The position numbers and the translations under genes are program-made. A stretch of 14,939 nt of DNA, taken from NCBI RefSeq assembly GCF_938039775.1, contig NZ_CALHTQ010000167.1, positions 1 through 14,939 of the forward strand, in the 5' to 3' direction. This document shows, one piece after another, positions 1-8,036 of the stretch (positions are counted from its first letter, which is position 1; every line of letters begins with the position of its first letter). This stretch comes from an uncultured Mogibacterium sp. Its GTDB lineage: Bacteria > Bacillota_A > Clostridia > Peptostreptococcales > Anaerovoracaceae. The notes beneath the pieces were generated by a model, which worked only from the letters and a program-made list of their open reading frames with translations, was not told the DNA's origin and did no database searches.

Positions 1-1
1 C

Positions 2-376
2 GCGTTGATTTACAGCGTGTTCATGAACAAGATGATTCTGCTTGGACAGGGTGGCGTACAACTGATGATTTTCACCAAGAAAATCAAAGAGATTAACGAG
101 AGATTGTTGCAGCTTGGCTTCGGTACAACTATCATGCATGCTACAGGTGGATACCTGCAGTCCGCACAGGATTTGGTGTACTGCGTAGTAGGAAGCAGAA
201 ATCTCAACAAGGTAAAACAAGCGGCTCTTGAAATAGACGAACATGCATTTATTACAATAACTAACGTTAGTGAAGTAAATGGCAATGGATTTACAACGTG
301 GTTCAGTGATCAAGAGTATGTTCCTAAGGTCACAGAGAGACGCGAAGGAATTGAACTTATGCAAAAAGAGGAGTGA
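2..376 (+). CDS. YitT-family membrane protein, C-terminal part (5' end outside window)
   Basis: The reading frame is open to the left edge, so this is the 3' part of a longer gene; the TTG at 5 is not a credible start. The visible ~124 residues match the tail of YitT-type proteins (DUF161 membrane part plus C-terminal DUF2179). After a short piece of the membrane region come FTKKIKEINERLL, the LGFGTTIMHATGGY segment, a strand-rich VYCVVGSRNLNKVK segment, then DEHAFITITNVSEVNGNGF. In the family this soluble domain follows five or six membrane helices and has no firmly assigned biochemical role. The gene ends 7 nt before the ATG of the next gene, whose Shine-Dalgarno sequence lies inside this coding end, so the two are very likely cotranscribed. 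I am confident of the family and cannot judge the missing N-terminus. Confidence 0.82.
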   Translation, partial: ALIYSVFMNKMILLGQGGVQLMIFTKKIKEINERLLQLGFGTTIMHATGGYLQSAQDLVYCVVGSRNLNKVKQAALEIDEHAFITITNVSEVNGNGFTTWFSDQEYVPKVTERREGIELMQKEE

Positions 377-383
377 AGATAAA

Positions 384-1067
384 ATGACTCAGGAAGAACG
401 TTTAGATATATTAACTCAGGTTGCATCTGGAATAGCAAAATTAATGGGTAGTGATACAGAGGTTGTACTACACGATTTGACTAAGAGAGAAATCGTTTAT
501 ATGCATAATAACAATATTACTGGTAGGGAGAGAAGCTACAGAATTAACCCTGGAGTATATGATGTTATCAATAATCTTGCTGATGGAGAGGGGCACTTAA
601 TTGGCTATGCAAGTAAGTCAGCACAGGGGAAAAAGCTTCGTGCGTCCCATTTCATGTTTATGGATGACGATAGTAATCCTGCTGCTATGATCTGCATAAA
701 TCAGGATCCTTCAAAAGTTCAGGATATTATAAACTACCTCAACGATTCGATTAAAATACATGATGTTGAGGAGCCAACAGCTACGGATTCGGCATATTCA
801 ATCAATGATGAAGACTACATTCAGAATGTAATGAAGGATGCTATCGTTAAGTCGATAAAGCAGTATGATCCTAACTTTATCCATACAAAGGAAGGCAAGA
901 TTAAGCTTCTAACTAAGTTTAAGTTCCAAGGTTTATTCTCAGTAAAAGAAGCTGTTCCATTTATATGTAGACAGCTTTCAATCTCTCAGGCTACGTTATA
1001 TAACTACCTGCGTGAGATAAGGGATGAGGAAGGGCGCGAACCATATAATGAGCTTAAGCTCAGGTAG
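384..1067 (+). CDS. YheO-like PAS / helix-turn-helix transcriptional regulator
   Basis: A 227-residue protein. The start is ATG 384, preceded at good spacing by AAGAGGAG; a longer frame from 279 would overlap the upstream gene and has no ribosome site. Residues ~5-120 look like the YheO-type PAS domain, with the family signature VVLHDLTKREIVYMHNN at 27-43 followed by ITGRE. Residues ~185-212 form a helix-turn-helix (FSVKEAVPFICRQLSISQAT then LYNYLREI), like the HTH_22 domain of YheO/DauR regulators. It is therefore probably a cytoplasmic DNA-binding sensor of a small ligand. DauR of Pseudomonas, a family member, controls D-arginine use, but the ligand here cannot be told. It is translationally close to the YitT-like gene (7-nt gap), so that gene may be its target or partner. 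Confidence 0.86.
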   Translation: MTQEERLDILTQVASGIAKLMGSDTEVVLHDLTKREIVYMHNNNITGRERSYRINPGVYDVINNLADGEGHLIGYASKSAQGKKLRASHFMFMDDDSNPAAMICINQDPSKVQDIINYLNDSIKIHDVEEPTATDSAYSINDEDYIQNVMKDAIVKSIKQYDPNFIHTKEGKIKLLTKFKFQGLFSVKEAVPFICRQLSISQATLYNYLREIRDEEGREPYNELKLR

Positions 1068-1106
1068 TAGACTTCAGATATATGTATCAAGCTAAGATAA
1101 TAATGA

Positions 1107-1144
1107 CATAAAGACGCAAGCGACAATTCGCTTGCGTCTTTATG
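1107..1144 (+). terminator. Perfect 16-bp hairpin, probable terminator of the YitT-regulator operon
   Basis: CATAAAGACGCAAGCG (1107-1122) and CGCTTGCGTCTTTATG (1129-1144) are perfect inverse complements around the 6-nt loop ACAATT. The hairpin starts 40 nt after the regulator's stop codon. The U-rich run (TCTTTAT) is inside the descending arm and nothing U-rich follows, so it is a less classical terminator than the others here. Confidence 0.6.
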
Positions 1145-1246
1145 CAATTGCTCATATGCGTTGTGAAAAATAATCATAGAAGCATATATAAAATTAATAT
1201 TCAAATAATGTAGAATCATTAAATAATTTAATCATATCCAAGTGTA

Positions 1247-1276
1247 TTGTATGCGAATGTAAACATGAAGTATAAT
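1247..1276 (+). promoter_or_regulatory. Candidate promoter of fhs
   Basis: TTGTAT (1247-1252), an 18-bp spacer, and a consensus TATAAT (1271-1276). Transcription would start near 1283, giving a leader of about 60 nt before ATG 1342. The leader contains the inverted repeat TATATCTA (1284-1291) / TAGATATA (1298-1305), which could be an operator or a weak RNA hairpin. Confidence 0.5.
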
Positions 1277-1341
1277 GAGAATATATATCTATATATGTAG
1301 ATATAAGCTTTTGACACATATTATATTTGTGGAGGAATGTT

Positions 1342-3012
1342 ATGAAGAAAGACGTTGAAATTGCTCAGGAAGCGAAAATGCTTCCGATTACAGAAGTTGC
1401 AAAAGCGCTCGATATCCCGAGTGATGAGCTTGAGCAATATGGAAAATACAAAGCTAAGCTCTCATATTCGTATATTAAAGAAAATATGAATAGAGAAGAT
1501 GGTAAACTAGTACTAGTTACAGCAATAAACCCAACTCCTGCAGGAGAGGGAAAGACTACTACTAACGTTGGCCTTTCTATGGCTTTAAGCAAACTAGGTA
1601 AGAAGACTGTTACAACTCTACGTGAGCCGTCTCTAGGACCTTGCTTTGGAGTTAAGGGAGGAGCTGCTGGTGGCGGATATTCACAGGTAGTTCCAATGGA
1701 TGATATCAATCTGCATTTTACGGGTGACTTCCATGCTATTACATCCGCACACAACCTACTTGCAGCCCTGTTAGATAACCATATTCATCAGGGTAACAAG
1801 CTCGGTATCGTTACTAAGAAAATCGTTTGGAAGCGTGTTGTAGATATGAATGACCGTTCACTCCGTAACATAGTAATTGGACTCGGTGGTAAGGGTGATG
1901 GCGTAACACGTGAGAATGGATTCGATATCACAGTTGCTTCTGAGATTATGGCTATTCTGTGCTTATCCTCAGACCTTGATGATCTCAAGGAGAGACTGTC
2001 CAAGATGGTAGTTGCATATAACTATGATGGAGAGGCTGTAACTGCTGGAGACCTAGAAGCTACAGGTGCTATGGCACTCCTTCTTAAGGATGCAATCAAG
2101 CCTAACCTAGTGCAGACACTTGATAACACACCAGCGTTTATTCACGGTGGACCATTTGCAAATATCGCTCATGGCTGCAACTCGGTAGTTGCTACGAAGA
2201 CCGCACTAAAGCTTGGAGATTATGTAGTTACTGAAGCTGGATTTGGCGCTGACCTTGGAGCTGAAAAGTTTTTTGATATCAAGTGCAGATATGCTGGACT
2301 AAAGCCAGACTGTGTAGTGATAGTTGCGACAGTTCGTGCGCTCAAGATGAACGGTGGAGTAGCTAAGGATAACCTTGCTGAAGAGAATTTAGAAGCACTA
2401 AAGGCAGGTTCTTCTAACCTTATTAGACATATTGAGAACGTTGCTAAATTCGGTGTTCCATCAGTAGTAGCAATCAATAGATTCCCAACTGATACAGAGG
2501 CTGAACTCGAACTTCTCGATAAGATTTGCGAAGAGTATGGAGTGAAGGTGGTTCTATCCGAAGTATTTGCAAAGGGTGCTGAAGGTGGAATGGAGCTTGC
2601 TGAAGAAGTAATTAGAATCTGTGAAGAGGGCAAGGCGGACTTTAGGCCTCTATATGATCTAGAGCTTTCTATCGAAGAGAAGATGGAAAAAATCGCAAAG
2701 GAAATTTACCGTGCAGATGGAGTTGATTTCACTCCAGCAGCTCAGAAGCAGATCAAGGAGCTTACTAAGTTGGGCTACGATAAACTGCCAATCTGCGTTG
2801 CAAAGACTCAGTATTCATTCTCTGATGATGCAACACTTCTCGGTGCACCTACAGGATTCAGAATCACTGTTAGAGAACTAAAGGTATCTGCTGGAGCAGG
2901 ATTTATAGTTGCACTTACAGGATCAATCATGACTATGCCAGGACTTCCTAAGGTGCCTGCTGCTAATGGTATGGACGTGCTTTCTGACGGAACTATTATC
3001 GGACTATCATAA
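1342..3012 (+). CDS. fhs: Formate-tetrahydrofolate ligase
   Basis: A 556-residue cytoplasmic enzyme that makes 10-formyl-tetrahydrofolate from formate, THF and ATP, the entry of formate into one-carbon metabolism and the methyl branch of the Wood-Ljungdahl pathway. ATG 1342 is chosen because GGAGG lies at 1331-1335; the TTG at 1327 overlaps that ribosome site. Length and sequence fit the bacterial family throughout. The N-terminal P-loop reads TPAGEGKT at residues 65-72. The glycine-rich [11 protein letters not shown] and the [16 protein letters not shown] stretch, where family members are nearly invariant, follow, and the C-terminus has the conserved [12 protein letters not shown]. No truncation or frameshift is seen. 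It has its own promoter region and appears monocistronic, since the next gene has a separate extended -10. No folD or fchA homologue adjoins it. Confidence 0.97.
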   Translation: MKKDVEIAQEAKMLPITEVAKALDIPSDELEQYGKYKAKLSYSYIKENMNREDGKLVLVTAINPTPAGEGKTTTNVGLSMALSKLGKKTVTTLREPSLGPCFGVKGGAAGGGYSQVVPMDDINLHFTGDFHAITSAHNLLAALLDNHIHQGNKLGIVTKKIVWKRVVDMNDRSLRNIVIGLGGKGDGVTRENGFDITVASEIMAILCLSSDLDDLKERLSKMVVAYNYDGEAVTAGDLEATGAMALLLKDAIKPNLVQTLDNTPAFIHGGPFANIAHGCNSVVATKTALKLGDYVVTEAGFGADLGAEKFFDIKCRYAGLKPDCVVIVATVRALKMNGGVAKDNLAEENLEALKAGSSNLIRHIENVAKFGVPSVVAINRFPTDTEAELELLDKICEEYGVKVVLSEVFAKGAEGGMELAEEVIRICEEGKADFRPLYDLELSIEEKMEKIAKEIYRADGVDFTPAAQKQIKELTKLGYDKLPICVAKTQYSFSDDATLLGAPTGFRITVRELKVSAGAGFIVALTGSIMTMPGLPKVPAANGMDVLSDGTIIGLS

Positions 3013-3022
3013 GATGTAATAT

Positions 3023-3080
3023 GATTATGCACCAGATTATGTAGTTATGCTTTTTGCCACATGTATCTGGTGCTATAATC
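3023..3080 (+). repeat. Large interrupted dyad between fhs and the aminopeptidase gene
   Basis: GATTATGCACCAGAT (3023-3037) pairs with ATCTGGTGCTATAATC (3065-3080) with one bulged base; ATGT (3039-3042) / ACAT (3059-3062) can extend the stem. It starts 11 nt after the fhs stop codon and so may end the fhs transcript, although no run of T follows. Its right arm is also the extended -10 of the next gene. Confidence 0.55.
3071..3079 (+). promoter_or_regulatory. Extended -10 promoter of the aminopeptidase P gene
   Basis: TGCTATAAT matches the TGnTATAAT extended -10 exactly. No good -35 lies 16-18 bp upstream (TTTTTG at 3051-3056), which extended -10 promoters can tolerate. The start site would be near 3086, leaving a leader of about 55 nt that ends in AAAGGAGA. 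Confidence 0.55.
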
Positions 3081-3140
3081 AATTTAAGACAATACTATTA
3101 GATATTATTATTTAATTGTTCATTCGAAAGGAGACTATAA

Positions 3141-4931
3141 ATGAGTGTTATTCAGGAGAGACTCGCTGCACTCCGTTCCAAGATGCAGGAGCACAGTATT
3201 AACTATTACGTAGTTCCAACTGCTGACTTCCATCAGAGCGAATATGTTGGTGAGCACTTCAAGGCAAGAAAGTTCATCACAGGATTCTCAGGATCCGCAG
3301 GTGTTGCAGTAGTAGGTCTAGAAGGAGCATGGCTCTGGGTTGATGGAAGATATTTCATTCAGGCAGCTGAGCAGTTAAAGGGTACATCCGTTGAGTTAAT
3401 GAAGATGGGTGAGCCTGGTGTTCCAACACTCGATGCTTTTATCAGTAGCAACCTTAAGAAGGGTGAGAAGATTGGATTTGACGGAAGAGTTGTATCCATG
3501 GATGAGGGACTACTTTATGCTGAAATTGCTAAGAAACACGAAGGCTGCATAGAGTACAGTGTAGATCTTATTGATGAGATTTGGACAGATAGACCGCCGC
3601 TATCAGAGAAGCCTGCATTTGATCTTGACGTTAAATATGCAGGAAAGACTGTAGCTGAGAAACTAGCTGATATCCGTGAGAAGATGGTAGAGGCTGAAGC
3701 AGATATGCACGTTGTTACAACACTTGACGATATCTGCTGGACACTCAACATTCGTGGAGATGATATAGACTTCTTTCCACTAGTTCTATCATATGCTCTG
3801 ATGGATGATAAGACATATCATCTATACATTGATGAGCGTAAGCTAGATGACAAGATTAAGTCTCGCCTTGCTGCAGATGGAGTAGTTCTACACCCATACA
3901 ATGACATTTACGAGGATATAAAGAAGATTCCTGCAGATACAAAGCTAATGCTCGATGCATCCAAGGTTAACTATGCTCTATTCTGCAACATCCCTGAGTC
4001 AGTTAAGAAGATTGACGTGATGAATCCAGAGATGATCTTCAAGAATGTTAAGAACTCAGTTGAGCTTGAGAACATAAGAAAGGCACAGATTAAAGACAGC
4101 ATTGCACATCTACGTCTTATGAAGTGGCTAAAGGAGAATGTCGGCAAGATTGAAATGACAGAGCTTAGCGTTGCTAATAAGCTCGATGAGTTCCGTGCTG
4201 AGCTCGGAAACTTCATCCGTCCAAGCTTCGAGCCAATTTCATCATATGGAGCTCATGCTGCGATAGTTCACTACGCACCATCTCCTGAGACAGACATTCC
4301 AGTGCTACCTAAGGGACTTCACCTGACAGATACTGGTGCAGGATTCTACGAGGGTTCAACTGACATCACAAGAACTTATGTTGTAGGTGAGATTACAGAC
4401 CAGATGAAGAAGGATTTCACTCTAGTTGCTATCAGTAACCTCTCTCTAGCAAATGCTAAGTTCCTATACGGCTGTAATGGTGTAATTCTCGATGCTTATG
4501 CAAGAAAGCCATTCTGGGATCGCCATCTAAACTTCAATCATGGAACTGGTCATGGTGTAGGATACCTTCTAAATATTCACGAGGGACCTGCTAGCTTCCG
4601 CTGGGTATATAGAAAGGGCAACCAGTGCGTAATCGATGAGGGTATGGTTATTACCGATGAGCCAGGAATATACATCGAAGGTTCTCACGGAGTTCGTCTT
4701 GAGAATGAGCTTCTCTGTGTACTAGATGAGGTTAATGAATACGGCAAGTTCCTCAAGTTTGAGCCAATAACTCTAATTCCATTTGACCTAGATGCTATTG
4801 ATCCAGATTTCATGACACCTGAAGAGCGCAAGCAGCTTAACGACTATCATAAGCATGTATATGAGGTTATCGCTCCATACCTAGAAGAGGATGAGAGAGA
4901 TTACCTTGCTAAGTATACAAGAGAGGTTTAA
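3141..4931 (+). CDS. pepP: Xaa-Pro aminopeptidase (aminopeptidase P, M24B family)
   Basis: A 596-residue cytoplasmic metallopeptidase that removes the N-terminal residue from peptides with proline at position 2. ATG 3141 follows AAAGGAGA (3127-3134) at good spacing. Layout: two creatinase-like N-terminal domains (~1-160 and ~165-310), then the pita-bread catalytic domain. All five dinuclear metal ligands can be placed: D397 (LTDTGAGF), D408 (STDITRT), H471 (GTGHGVG), E507 (TDEPG) and E521 (RLENE), with H467 also conserved. The roughly 600-residue, three-domain form matches the long eukaryote-type XPNPEP1 class rather than the ~440-residue E. coli enzyme. It is flanked by its own promoter and a strong terminator, so it is probably monocistronic. 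A link to the POT peptide transporter further on is functional inference only. Confidence 0.95.
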   Translation: MSVIQERLAALRSKMQEHSINYYVVPTADFHQSEYVGEHFKARKFITGFSGSAGVAVVGLEGAWLWVDGRYFIQAAEQLKGTSVELMKMGEPGVPTLDAFISSNLKKGEKIGFDGRVVSMDEGLLYAEIAKKHEGCIEYSVDLIDEIWTDRPPLSEKPAFDLDVKYAGKTVAEKLADIREKMVEAEADMHVVTTLDDICWTLNIRGDDIDFFPLVLSYALMDDKTYHLYIDERKLDDKIKSRLAADGVVLHPYNDIYEDIKKIPADTKLMLDASKVNYALFCNIPESVKKIDVMNPEMIFKNVKNSVELENIRKAQIKDSIAHLRLMKWLKENVGKIEMTELSVANKLDEFRAELGNFIRPSFEPISSYGAHAAIVHYAPSPETDIPVLPKGLHLTDTGAGFYEGSTDITRTYVVGEITDQMKKDFTLVAISNLSLANAKFLYGCNGVILDAYARKPFWDRHLNFNHGTGHGVGYLLNIHEGPASFRWVYRKGNQCVIDEGMVITDEPGIYIEGSHGVRLENELLCVLDEVNEYGKFLKFEPITLIPFDLDAIDPDFMTPEERKQLNDYHKHVYEVIAPYLEEDERDYLAKYTREV

Positions 4932-4970
4932 GCACAATTAATATATCTTAGTATAGATAAAGTAAAGAGT

Positions 4971-5000
4971 GACCCATCCAGTTTACTGGATGGGTCTTTT
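4971..5000 (+). terminator. Rho-independent terminator of pepP
   Basis: GACCCATCCAG (4971-4981) and CTGGATGGGTC (4986-4996) form a perfect 11-bp stem with loop TTTA, followed by TTTT (4997-5000). It lies 40 nt after the stop codon. Confidence 0.9.
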
Positions 5001-5087
5001 AATGATAAAATATGTGCAGATATTTTTGACCTGAATACGTACACGAGTTGGATAGTAAGAGCTGAAGAGGTATTAGGGACAGGGTAA

Positions 5088-5822
5088 ATGATTAATATAT
5101 TTATTTTAGAAGATGAGATACTGCAGCAATCGCGAATCGACAATATAATCAGGGAAGTAATCGATCAGAAAGCTTTGAAGTGCAAAACTCCAGAAATTTT
5201 TAGCAATCCAAAACAGATGCTAGAAGCTGTTACAGAAAGGGGCTCTCACCAACTGTTTTTTCTAGATATCGAGATTAAGGGAGAAGGGCAAAAGGGACTG
5301 GATATTGCGAAGGAAATACGTAGTAGAGATCCTAACGCGACGATCGTATTTGTAACAACGCATACAGAATTTATGCCTGTTACGTTTAAATATAAAGTAG
5401 CTGCGCTGGACTTTATCGATAAAGCACTTGATGAAGAATCGTTTAAAGATCGTGTGTGCTCAGCTATCGAGTACACTATTGATAAGCTTGGAACAAGCTT
5501 ATCTCAAGACTCATTCATATTTGAAACAGCAATGACACGCGTACAAGTGCCATTTAATAATATACTTTATTTTGAGACCTCTCCAACGATTCACAAGGTT
5601 ATTTTGCATACTAAAGATGAACGCATGGAGTTTTATGGTAGCATAGCTGATGTTGAAAAGGCTGATAGCCGTCTTTACCGCTGCCATCGATCATTTGTAG
5701 TTAATCCTGATAATATAATTAAGATAGATAAGGAGAGCAAGGTTGCTATGTTCGAAAATGGAGAGAGCTGTCTGATATCAAGGATGAAGTACAGAGGACT
5801 GCTTGAAAAACTCAAGCATTAG
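5088..5822 (+). CDS. LytTR-family response regulator (AgrA/VirR type)
   Basis: A 244-residue cytoplasmic transcription factor of a two-component system. The receiver domain (~1-125) has the acidic pocket E8-D9, the phosphoacceptor D60 in FFLDIEIKG, T91 in FVTTHTE, and K112 after ALDFID. The C-terminal ~145-243 is a LytTR DNA-binding domain, recognisable by ILYFETSPTIHKVILHT, the FYGSIADVEK turn, and YRCHRSFVVNPDNIIKID. LytTR regulators bind pairs of short direct repeats spaced about two helical turns, and such a pair is present at 7257-7289. ATG 5088 has only weak ribosome-site similarity (AGGGA/CAGGG just upstream). No convincing promoter was found in 5001-5087. The kinase gene begins about 20 nt downstream, in the regulator-then-kinase order also seen in virR-virS. 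Family assignment is firm; the signal is unknown. Confidence 0.93.
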   Translation: MINIFILEDEILQQSRIDNIIREVIDQKALKCKTPEIFSNPKQMLEAVTERGSHQLFFLDIEIKGEGQKGLDIAKEIRSRDPNATIVFVTTHTEFMPVTFKYKVAALDFIDKALDEESFKDRVCSAIEYTIDKLGTSLSQDSFIFETAMTRVQVPFNNILYFETSPTIHKVILHTKDERMEFYGSIADVEKADSRLYRCHRSFVVNPDNIIKIDKESKVAMFENGESCLISRMKYRGLLEKLKH

Positions 5823-5842
5823 ATATTAAGGTGTTTAGAGAA

Positions 5843-7144
5843 ATGTTGTTAGAAATTTTTAGTATTGCGCTTAAGATACTCTTAACAATGCTTTTATACA
5901 GTCAGGTAAGTGAGAAAAAGTTTAAGCTGCACTGGTATATAGTGTTTCCGCTGGTTTACGTTTTGATTTTTATGTTATGCCCACCAGCTGGATACTTCGG
6001 CTACTTTTTTATATTTGTAGCATACAGCTTTTTCGCTAATCCTCATGGTAATAAGCTATTTAACATATTTATTGGGGTTTATCCTATCGTTATATTAAGC
6101 TTGCTCGGAAGACTACTTGCGTATCACTTATTCCCTCTAGTGGGAATCACGGTTTATAACGAGGTAAATATTAGTATTTACGATTTATTGATTGATGCTC
6201 TCACATTCCCTTTCTACCTTCTAATCATTAAAACTCTAAAATTAGACTTTAACGATTTGAAAAAGGGGTTTGAGTGCAACTTCTTTAACCGTATGCTACT
6301 TGTCGTGGATGTATCAATGCTTGTATACATGCTTATTATTTCAGTCCTTATGATTTTTGGTGAGAAAATATCGCATGCTGATTACTTGCGTGGTAACGTC
6401 AATGATGCCTATATTATATTGTTCTTTGTGATGCTGCTTTATCTAAATTCAACCTCAAAGGAAAAGCTTAAGGAGGAGATCCTTAAACAAAAGGATATTC
6501 AGCTAAGCGAACTATCAAACTATAGTCATCACATAGAGAATTTATACGGTGAGATTCGCAGCTTTCGCCATGACTACATCAATATCCTTACCAGTATAAA
6601 AGTGGGTATTGACAATAAGGATATCGATGCAATCAAGAGTGTCTATGAAGGTGTTCTCAGGGACAGTGGTAAACAACTATATAACAGCAAGTTTGATATA
6701 GCAAAACTCTCTAATATAAAAAACGATGCCGTGAAAAGTGTACTTTCTGCAAAGCTTATTGAAGCACATAGTAGAGGTGTGGAGATCGCAATTGAGATAG
6801 AAGATGCTGTATATGACTTCAAGATAGATCTGCTAGACTTTATCAAAGTGATGTCAATTCTTTGTGATAATGCAATCGAAGCGAGCTTAGAGTCAGAATT
6901 GCCAAAGCTGACAGTTGCACTGATTCTCGATGGTGAAGCCCTTATATTAGTGATTGAAAATTCGACCAAAGAGGATAAGTTGAATATCAGCCATATATTT
7001 GAAGAAGGTTACTCAAGTAAAGGCGAGGGAAGAGGAATTGGACTTCATAATGTCAGAGAAATCCTTGCAAAGTATCCTTTTTCGTCCGTATCTACTCGAA
7101 GCGCAGATTATCTGTTCTCTCAGACGATTACATTTAGAAAATAA
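5843..7144 (+). CDS. GHKL-domain sensor histidine kinase (AgrC/VirS type)
   Basis: A membrane sensor kinase of 433 residues, partner of the preceding regulator. ATG 5843 is preferred because AAGGTG (5828-5833) lies 9 nt upstream; a GTG at 5831 in the same frame would add four residues. The first ~200 residues are very hydrophobic and hold about six or seven membrane segments (~3-20, 31-48, 52-66, 72-95, 112-130, 148-169, 187-200), as in AgrC-like peptide sensors. A linker helix leads to the phosphoacceptor H243 in SFRHDYINIL. The ATPase domain has the N-box with N343 in LCDNAIEAS and a G-box GEGRGIGLHN near the C-terminus, the HATPase_c_5 form. No AgrB/AgrD-like genes adjoin it, so a peptide signal is only inferred from the sensor type. 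A strong terminator follows. Confidence 0.92.
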   Translation: MLLEIFSIALKILLTMLLYSQVSEKKFKLHWYIVFPLVYVLIFMLCPPAGYFGYFFIFVAYSFFANPHGNKLFNIFIGVYPIVILSLLGRLLAYHLFPLVGITVYNEVNISIYDLLIDALTFPFYLLIIKTLKLDFNDLKKGFECNFFNRMLLVVDVSMLVYMLIISVLMIFGEKISHADYLRGNVNDAYIILFFVMLLYLNSTSKEKLKEEILKQKDIQLSELSNYSHHIENLYGEIRSFRHDYINILTSIKVGIDNKDIDAIKSVYEGVLRDSGKQLYNSKFDIAKLSNIKNDAVKSVLSAKLIEAHSRGVEIAIEIEDAVYDFKIDLLDFIKVMSILCDNAIEASLESELPKLTVALILDGEALILVIENSTKEDKLNISHIFEEGYSSKGEGRGIGLHNVREILAKYPFSSVSTRSADYLFSQTITFRK

Positions 7145-7172
7145 CACACTAACAAATATATTTTCATACATG

Positions 7173-7201
7173 AAGCCTGGATACTAAATATCCAGGCTTT
7201 T
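7173..7201 (+). terminator. Rho-independent terminator after the two-component genes
   Basis: AAGCCTGGATA (7173-7183) and TATCCAGGCTT (7189-7199) form a perfect 11-bp stem with loop CTAAA, ending in TTTT (7198-7201). It separates the two-component operon from the ABC transporter genes, which must therefore have their own promoter. Confidence 0.9.
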
Positions 7202-7256
7202 GTGCGCCTTCGATTAGTCACCTTATTAAAGTACGAATGTAGGAGCGGATGATTAA

Positions 7257-7289
7257 CCGTTAGCGACATTTTAAGTGCCGTTCTTGACA
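7257..7289 (+). promoter_or_regulatory. Two direct repeats, candidate LytTR operator
   Basis: CCGTTAGCGACA (7257-7268) and CCGTTCTTGACA (7278-7289) share CCGTTnnnGACA and start exactly 21 bp apart. Known LytTR regulators (AgrA, ComE, VirR) bind two imperfect direct repeats of about this spacing, often with a GTT core. The first copy, read as ACCGTTAG, fits the published general LytTR pattern better than the second. The pair lies upstream of a -10 that lacks a properly spaced -35, as expected for an activator site. Confidence 0.6.
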
Positions 7290-7317
7290 AACATGGTTTT
7301 ATCAATTGGCTATGACC

Positions 7318-7323
7318 TATAAT
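7318..7323 (+). promoter_or_regulatory. -10 element of the ABC transporter operon promoter
   Basis: A perfect TATAAT. The hexamer 17 bp upstream (GGTTTT, 7295-7300) is not a -35. The only TTGACA (7284-7289) is 28 bp away, too far for sigma-A alone, and belongs to the second direct repeat. A start site near 7330 would leave a short leader to ATG 7361. Confidence 0.55.
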
Positions 7324-7360
7324 GTTGTCACAAAGCAAGAATAGAAGAACGGAGGCTCAT

Positions 7361-8032
7361 ATGTTTAAAGTAAAAGAGATAGAGAAATCGTTTAAAAATA
7401 AAGAAGTTTTAAAGGGCGTGACATTTGAGATTTCAGAAGGAGATAGAGTCGCATTGCTCGGAGGTAACGGTGCTGGTAAGAGCACTCTTCTTAAGATAAT
7501 TGCTGGACAGATAGTGGCTAACTCAGGTGAAGTAGATACTAGCCTTGATTTTCAGACTGAAATAAGCATGATGCCACAAGCAGATATACTTATCGATGAT
7601 TTGACAGTATCTGAAATTGTTAGTCTAAAGTGCAAGATGAATAAATTAAGCGATGCCTGTATTGAGGAACTACTCATGATGGTTGAACTTCAAGAACATC
7701 AGAAGCAGTATGTCGGAAGCTTATCTGGTGGACAGAAAAGACGTTTATCACTTTTACTGACGTTGCTTAATTCTCCTAAGCTTATTTTTTTAGATGAACC
7801 GACTACAGGGATGGACCTTGAATCAGTAGATAACTTTTGGAAGCTACTCGAGAATAAGAATTACACATCGGTAATTGTCACTCACGACTTCAATCAGATA
7901 GATCGTTTCTTTACGAAGGTGCTCATCTTGAAGGATGGAATAATAACTGCAAATGAATCAGTGGAGTCCATCCATGATTCTGGCAGGACAATAGAACAGT
8001 ATTACCGTGAGAAAATCGAAATGGAGGACTAA
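7361..8032 (+). CDS. ABC transporter ATP-binding protein
   Basis: A 223-residue ATPase subunit. ATG 7361 is chosen over ATG 7322 because GGAGG (7351-7355) sits 5 nt upstream; 7322 lies in the promoter -10. Motifs: Walker A GGNGAGKST (34-42), signature LSGGQ (121-125) followed by KRR, Walker B LIFLDEP with D145/E146, and the switch histidine H175 in VTHD. At 223 residues it is a compact single-domain ATPase without the C-terminal extension of many drug or lantibiotic exporters. It is followed by an ABC-2-type membrane gene whose ribosome site lies in this gene's last codons, so they form one unit. Probable role: export or self-protection against a hydrophobic peptide or drug, inferred from the ABC-2 partner and the LytTR/kinase neighbours. 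The substrate is unknown. Confidence 0.94.
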   Translation: MFKVKEIEKSFKNKEVLKGVTFEISEGDRVALLGGNGAGKSTLLKIIAGQIVANSGEVDTSLDFQTEISMMPQADILIDDLTVSEIVSLKCKMNKLSDACIEELLMMVELQEHQKQYVGSLSGGQKRRLSLLLTLLNSPKLIFLDEPTTGMDLESVDNFWKLLENKNYTSVIVTHDFNQIDRFFTKVLILKDGIITANESVESIHDSGRTIEQYYREKIEMED

Positions 8033-8036
8033 AGCT

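Noticed and set aside
1311..1316. TTGACA just before the fhs ribosome site
   Set aside because: No -10 hexamer fits at 16-18 bp; that position falls in the ribosome site itself. The TTGTAT/TATAAT pair at 1247-1276 is a better promoter.
1145..1341. Riboswitch (THF or other) upstream of fhs
   Set aside because: No conserved riboswitch core or terminator/antiterminator pair; only A+T-rich DNA, one promoter and an 8-bp inverted repeat.
5001..5087. Short peptide frame (MIKYVQIFLT) upstream of the response regulator as an AgrD-like signal
   Set aside because: Ten codons, no cysteine, no ribosome site, starting in the flank of the pepP terminator.
7242..7263. Short frame ATG ATT AAC CGT TAG after GGAG (MINR) as a leader peptide
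   Set aside because: Four codons with no conserved attenuator features, located upstream of the likely start of transcription.
7284..7289. TTGACA as a normal -35 of the ABC operon
   Set aside because: The TATAAT is 28 bp downstream, too far for sigma-A. The hexamer is better explained as part of the second direct repeat.
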